DNA of 64,000 nucleotides from an uncultured Azospirillum sp. (GTDB lineage Bacteria; Pseudomonadota; Alphaproteobacteria; RF32; CAG-239), in contig UQAB01000001.1 in the NCBI GenBank assembly GCA_900538765.1, forward strand, positions 62,001 to 126,000, read 5' to 3'. Numbering within the stretch: the first letter of the stretch is position 1; each line of letters starts with the position of its first letter. Below the pieces are notes generated by a model. That model saw only the letters and a program-made list of their open reading frames with translations, was not told the origin of the DNA and did not search any database. This document shows, piece by piece, positions 60,308 to 64,000 of the stretch. The translations under genes and the position numbers were made by a program.

Positions 60308-61831
60308 ATGCTGGCCAGAATCAATACTGTTACCTTTAACGGCTTAGAAGTTTTAAACGTCGACCTGCAGGTTCAGATTTCATCTGGAATGCCTGCATTT
60401 TCCATCGTCGGCCTCCCGGATAAATCCATTGCCGAAAGCCGCGAGCGTGTCCGCGCCGCATTGAACTCTCTTGGGCTGTCTGTCCCTGCCAAACGCATCA
60501 CCATCAACCTTGCACCGGCAGATTTACTGAAAGAAGGCGCTCACTTTGACCTTCCCGTCGCCTTAGGCCTGCTTGCCGGCATGGGAATTATCCCGCAGGA
60601 AGAAATCAGCCGTTATGTCGTCCTCGGCGAGCTCAGCCTTGACGGCGCCATTCTCCCTGTCAACGGTGCACTTCCCGTTGCAATCAAAGCCAACGCGCAA
60701 AACCTCGGCCTTATCTGCCCGGAGGCTCAAGGCGCTGAAGCAGCTTGGTCCGGGCTGAAAGACATCATCGCCGCATCTTCTCTGCTGGCATTGATAAACC
60801 ACTTCAAAGGCGCGCAAATCATTCCTGCCCCAAAAACCTTGAAAAAAGCGCCAGCCGCCAAACATTTGGACATGAAAGACGTCAAAGGGCAGGAAAGCGC
60901 CAAAAAAGCTCTTGAAATCGCTGCAGCCGGCGGACACAATATGTTAATGATTGGTCCGCCGGGAGCCGGAAAAAGCATGCTCGCATCACGCCTGCCGGGA
61001 ATTCTCCCGCCGTTGACGCCCGAAGAAGCCCTTGCCACCAGTATGATTCATTCCATAGCCGGTGCCCTGAAAGACGGACAACTCTGTTTTGAGCGACCGT
61101 TCCGCGCCCCGCACCATAATGCCTCAACCCCGGCCTTGGTCGGCGGCGGCAGACGCGCTGAACCGGGAGAAATTTCCCTCGCCCATAACGGCGTATTATT
61201 CTTGGACGAGCTTCCCGAATTCAACCGTGCAACCCTGGAAGCGCTGCGCCAACCGCTCGAAAACGGCAGCATCACCATTTCCCGGGTAAACGCTCATACA
61301 ACCTATCCGGCAAAGTTCCAGCTCATCGCGGCAATGAACCCCTGCCGCTGTGGCAATCTAGGAAATCCGAGGTTTGAATGCTCCCGAGCACCGAAATGTG
61401 CCGAAGAATATCAGGCAAAAATTTCCGGACCGCTCCTCGACCGTATAGATATACAAATTGAAGTTCCCGCCGTCAGTCCTTGGGAAATAGCCGACGTCAA
61501 AACCGGCGAAAGCTCAGCCGAAATCTTGCAAAGAGTTATCCATGCCCGCAACATCCAAACCGAAAGATTCCGACGTTTCGGCCATCCCGAACTGCACACC
61601 AATTCCGAACTCAGAGGCGACCTCCTGGAACAGGCCGTACAGCTGGATAATGACGCGGAACAGCTTCTCATCGCCTTTGCCGACAAAAACAACCTTTCAG
61701 CCCGCGCTTATCATCGTATTTTGCGGTTAGCAAGAACAATTGCAGACTTGCAAAATAACGAAAAAGTGCTTAAACTGCACGTAGCTGAGGCTTTGTCCTA
61801 TCGCAGGGCATTACCAAACCGGAGAAAATAA
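60308..61831 (+). CDS. comM: ComM/YifB-type Mg-chelatase-like AAA+ helicase
   Basis: 507 residues. N-terminal ChlI/Lon-like domain (about 20-140), AAA+ core with Walker A GPPGAGKSMLASRLPG (near 218), Walker B NGVLFLDELPEF (near 296), then the RFRRFGHPELHTNSEL region and C-terminal helices. ComM acts as a branch-migration helicase in natural transformation. The family is widely conserved, so presence alone does not show competence. Confidence 0.95.
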   Translation: MLARINTVTFNGLEVLNVDLQVQISSGMPAFSIVGLPDKSIAESRERVRAALNSLGLSVPAKRITINLAPADLLKEGAHFDLPVALGLLAGMGIIPQEEISRYVVLGELSLDGAILPVNGALPVAIKANAQNLGLICPEAQGAEAAWSGLKDIIAASSLLALINHFKGAQIIPAPKTLKKAPAAKHLDMKDVKGQESAKKALEIAAAGGHNMLMIGPPGAGKSMLASRLPGILPPLTPEEALATSMIHSIAGALKDGQLCFERPFRAPHHNASTPALVGGGRRAEPGEISLAHNGVLFLDELPEFNRATLEALRQPLENGSITISRVNAHTTYPAKFQLIAAMNPCRCGNLGNPRFECSRAPKCAEEYQAKISGPLLDRIDIQIEVPAVSPWEIADVKTGESSAEILQRVIHARNIQTERFRRFGHPELHTNSELRGDLLEQAVQLDNDAEQLLIAFADKNNLSARAYHRILRLARTIADLQNNEKVLKLHVAEALSYRRALPNRRK

Positions 61832-61843
61832 TGGAGAAAATAC

Positions 61844-64000
61844 ATGAAAATCACTAGGTGTTTCAAACTTTTAGCCTGTTCTGCCATGGCTCTGTCCATA
61901 TGCAGCATAGCATTCTCCGAAACAATGGCCTCACAATACAGCAATAGTTTCCAACAAGATACGGAATCCGGAAGCCGCAGTGTTCGCGTCGAATATACGG
62001 GACTAAGCCGTTCCATGGGCTTCTTTGACGAAGCACAGCCCCAACCGGAAGAAATCCAGGGAAGCGCCAATGTCAACACCAGACTCAAACAACGTCTTCC
62101 CCAACCCAAAGTAAACGTCAAAAGTACTTACAGCGGCGAAACTTACCGTGACGGCAGTATCTTTGGCGGCACCTGCTGCACCGCCTCTAACAAACAGGAT
62201 AACAGCATTTTCCCCGGACATGGCTGCTCTAAAGACGAAATGCGCGGCTGTGTTACAGTCAAACCGGCGCCAAAAAAAGTTCCCTGCAAGCCTAAAAAAC
62301 GCAAAATCATTGCCAAAGAAGCTGTTCCGATGCGCGAAAACTTCGTTAATAACTACGTCACCGTCGGCCGCCGCGACGTTTATCGCAGCATCCACAATCA
62401 ATGCCAGAAATTTGCCCCCATTCAGCTGGAATGGGTTGATTTCAGACTGAATGAAGAAGACATCAACGGCACAATGTCACAAAAACTCGGCAACTACCGT
62501 TTCCGCATTTTCGGCTGCCGCCGTTTTAGCAAAGAAGCTTTCCTTGATCAGAGTCGTCTGATGCAGCAAAACATGCGCTTCATGTCCATTTTCGAAAATG
62601 AACTCAAAGACTGCTTCAAAATCGTAAAAATTCCTAACGATGTCTGTACGGAAGTAACGCCCAGCCCGCTGCCCGAATATTTGGTAACCGCGGAAATCAC
62701 CAATTATTTTATGAACATCTGCGATAAATACGACTGGGACAACAGCGTTAAGGAAGACAAACGCACCGGCTCGTCTGAAATTACGATTAAATGGACAATC
62801 ACCGACATCAATAAAACCAAAGCTTACTGGAGCGGTGAAACAAACGGTTACGGCGAATTAATGCGCGGCGAGGAAAACGGCGAAATAATCCTGGTGGAAA
62901 GAGCCTATGCCGACGCTGTCAATAATTTGCGCAACAATCCCGGCTTCCAAAAACAACTTTCCCGCCGCTTCAGTCCGGCTGAAAGAGAAAACCAGCGCAT
63001 TGAACTGATTGAGCGCGAAAGAGAGCTTAACCCGGCAAAATGCCAATACACCAAACATGAAACAGAAATCAACGAAACAACAAAATACGTTTACACGCCT
63101 GACAAACCGGCTGAAAAAGTTGATGTTCCGGAACCCGTATCACCGCTGGTTAAAAATAAAGAAGTACTGCCGGTTCCAACAGTCGTTGCCAAACTCTCCG
63201 ACGGTTCGGTTGTCGAAAAACAGTCTGACGGCGTTGTTATCCGCAAAAACAAAGACGGCAGCAGCATAAAAGTGGCTCCGGCTCCCAAACCGGCTCCGGA
63301 AATCAAAACGACCGTTACGACAACGGTAGAAAAGGAAATTCCGATACCGACACCCCCGGTTCCGCTGCCAGAACCTGCACCATTACCGGCAGCACCGTTA
63401 CCTACCCCGGCACCGGCCGTAACCACCACCACAACAACCGTTGTTACAACGGTAACAGAAGAGCCAGCACAGGTTTTTGACGCCGCAACATTACTTGAAA
63501 AAGAGCGCCCGTCAGAACCTCTGGACATCAGCCTTATTCCGACAAATCAGGAAGAACGTTACGGTCAAAATTCTGAATTTGAAGATGCGGAAATCAAGGT
63601 TGACCTGAAAACCACAACGTTGGATAAGCCTTCCGGCGTCATCCCTCTGCCTGTACCGCCGCTGCCGGTTCCGGAAAAGCCCTGCAACAACATGACATTG
63701 TTTGGCCCGGATTGCGACTGCAATAATAAACTGTACCGCGGTTGTGAGGACAACAAGCTGTATAAAGGCTGTGAGGACAACAAACTTTACGGCGGCTGTG
63801 AAGCTCAAACGCTGTTTGGCGATTGCACCAAAGATCCCCAGGGCTGCAAAGTCACAAACAACATCGATTTGGATATTGATGAAAAAGGCGGTGTTGAAGC
63901 GACCGGTACAGTCAGCAAAGAAACCTGGATCAGCGTTCCGATTAATGATCAGGGAGCTATTGACGCTCAGAATAACCTCTGCATCATTGAGCGCCCGGCT
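61844..64000 (+). CDS. Large exported protein with Pro-rich linker and Cys repeats, partial
   Basis: Begins ATG 61844 (GGAG about 7 bases upstream) and is open to the right edge: 719 residues visible. Signal peptide about 1-25. An N-terminal domain (about 80-370) has Cys pairs (GGTCC, GCSKDEMRGC) and ITNYFMNICDKYDWD, EITIKWTITD and ERAYADAVNNLRNNPGF. A Pro/Thr-rich linker (about 480-545) follows. From about 617, near-identical 10-residue units NNKLYRGCED, NKLYKGCED, NKLYGGCEA repeat. Probably a surface protein; function unknown. The upstream ATG at 61831 meets a stop after 8 codons. Confidence 0.8.
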   Translation, partial: MKITRCFKLLACSAMALSICSIAFSETMASQYSNSFQQDTESGSRSVRVEYTGLSRSMGFFDEAQPQPEEIQGSANVNTRLKQRLPQPKVNVKSTYSGETYRDGSIFGGTCCTASNKQDNSIFPGHGCSKDEMRGCVTVKPAPKKVPCKPKKRKIIAKEAVPMRENFVNNYVTVGRRDVYRSIHNQCQKFAPIQLEWVDFRLNEEDINGTMSQKLGNYRFRIFGCRRFSKEAFLDQSRLMQQNMRFMSIFENELKDCFKIVKIPNDVCTEVTPSPLPEYLVTAEITNYFMNICDKYDWDNSVKEDKRTGSSEITIKWTITDINKTKAYWSGETNGYGELMRGEENGEIILVERAYADAVNNLRNNPGFQKQLSRRFSPAERENQRIELIERERELNPAKCQYTKHETEINETTKYVYTPDKPAEKVDVPEPVSPLVKNKEVLPVPTVVAKLSDGSVVEKQSDGVVIRKNKDGSSIKVAPAPKPAPEIKTTVTTTVEKEIPIPTPPVPLPEPAPLPAAPLPTPAPAVTTTTTTVVTTVTEEPAQVFDAATLLEKERPSEPLDISLIPTNQEERYGQNSEFEDAEIKVDLKTTTLDKPSGVIPLPVPPLPVPEKPCNNMTLFGPDCDCNNKLYRGCEDNKLYKGCEDNKLYGGCEAQTLFGDCTKDPQGCKVTNNIDLDIDEKGGVEATGTVSKETWISVPINDQGAIDAQNNLCIIERPA

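Overview
The window reads as chromosome from an alphaproteobacterium, probably an uncultured, fermentative, host-associated (gut RF32-like) lineage. The class call rests on the rodA-mrdA-mreD-mreC-mreB shape cluster, an ATP12-family F1 chaperone, DUF3576, DUF2066 and DUF3108 proteins, CarD, HslO, and a short-form Pta paired with AckA. The narrower placement is inference from gene style: many Cys-rich or ORFan proteins and moderate A+T. I found no tRNA, rRNA, CRISPR array, prophage or intact insertion sequence.

Layout. 1-6.7 kb: ddl-miaA-mreB-mreC-mreD-mrdA-rodA on the minus strand (peptidoglycan precursor and elongasome genes; rodA runs off the left edge). 6.8-9.7 kb: a DUF3108 protein, a U32 tRNA-modification protein and an ORFan on plus. 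9.7-14.4 kb: rluC-asmA-ATP12-acyP-ORFan, a tight minus-strand operon. 15-21.7 kb: a minus-strand cluster of a TolC-like lipoprotein with a SPOR-like tail, a pentapeptide-repeat protein and a VirD4/TraG-type coupling ATPase, running into rarA with an ATGA overlap. No other type IV secretion genes are present. 21.8-32 kb: Gfo/Idh oxidoreductase, truA, recX, hslO, a lipoprotein, carD, pta-ackA, ndk, DUF2066 and an AI-2E-family permease. 32-38 kb: methyltransferase, two small membrane proteins, and leuS-lptE-holA. 38-43 kb: rsmB followed by three odd genes (ketopantoate-reductase-like, MraY/WecA-like, TPR), the first two with degenerate active sites. 43-47 kb: trmL, ychF, pth, rplY. 47-64 kb: core translation and RNA genes (pnp, rpsO, truB, rbfA, rplI-rpsR-rpsF, comM) interleaved with ORFans and two large Cys-rich exported proteins, one cut by the right edge.

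Two layers of structure are not explained by ordinary genes. First, a set of 100-130 bp intergenic palindromes (three sequence classes plus relatives) shares a GTGTAC...GTACAY apex. Their outermost arms differ at each locus, yet each pair is self-complementary, and several arms reproduce, inverted, the 3' end of the neighbouring gene including its stop codon (methyltransferase, rplY, rpsO, pta). Second, at least ten small ORFans share a leader plan: a promoter of the form TTGACW..TTTTGTC with 16-bp spacing, an ATTATTAA box upstream of the ATG with no Shine-Dalgarno sequence, and usually a private terminator. They sit as cassettes between housekeeping genes and split the usual rbfA-truB order.
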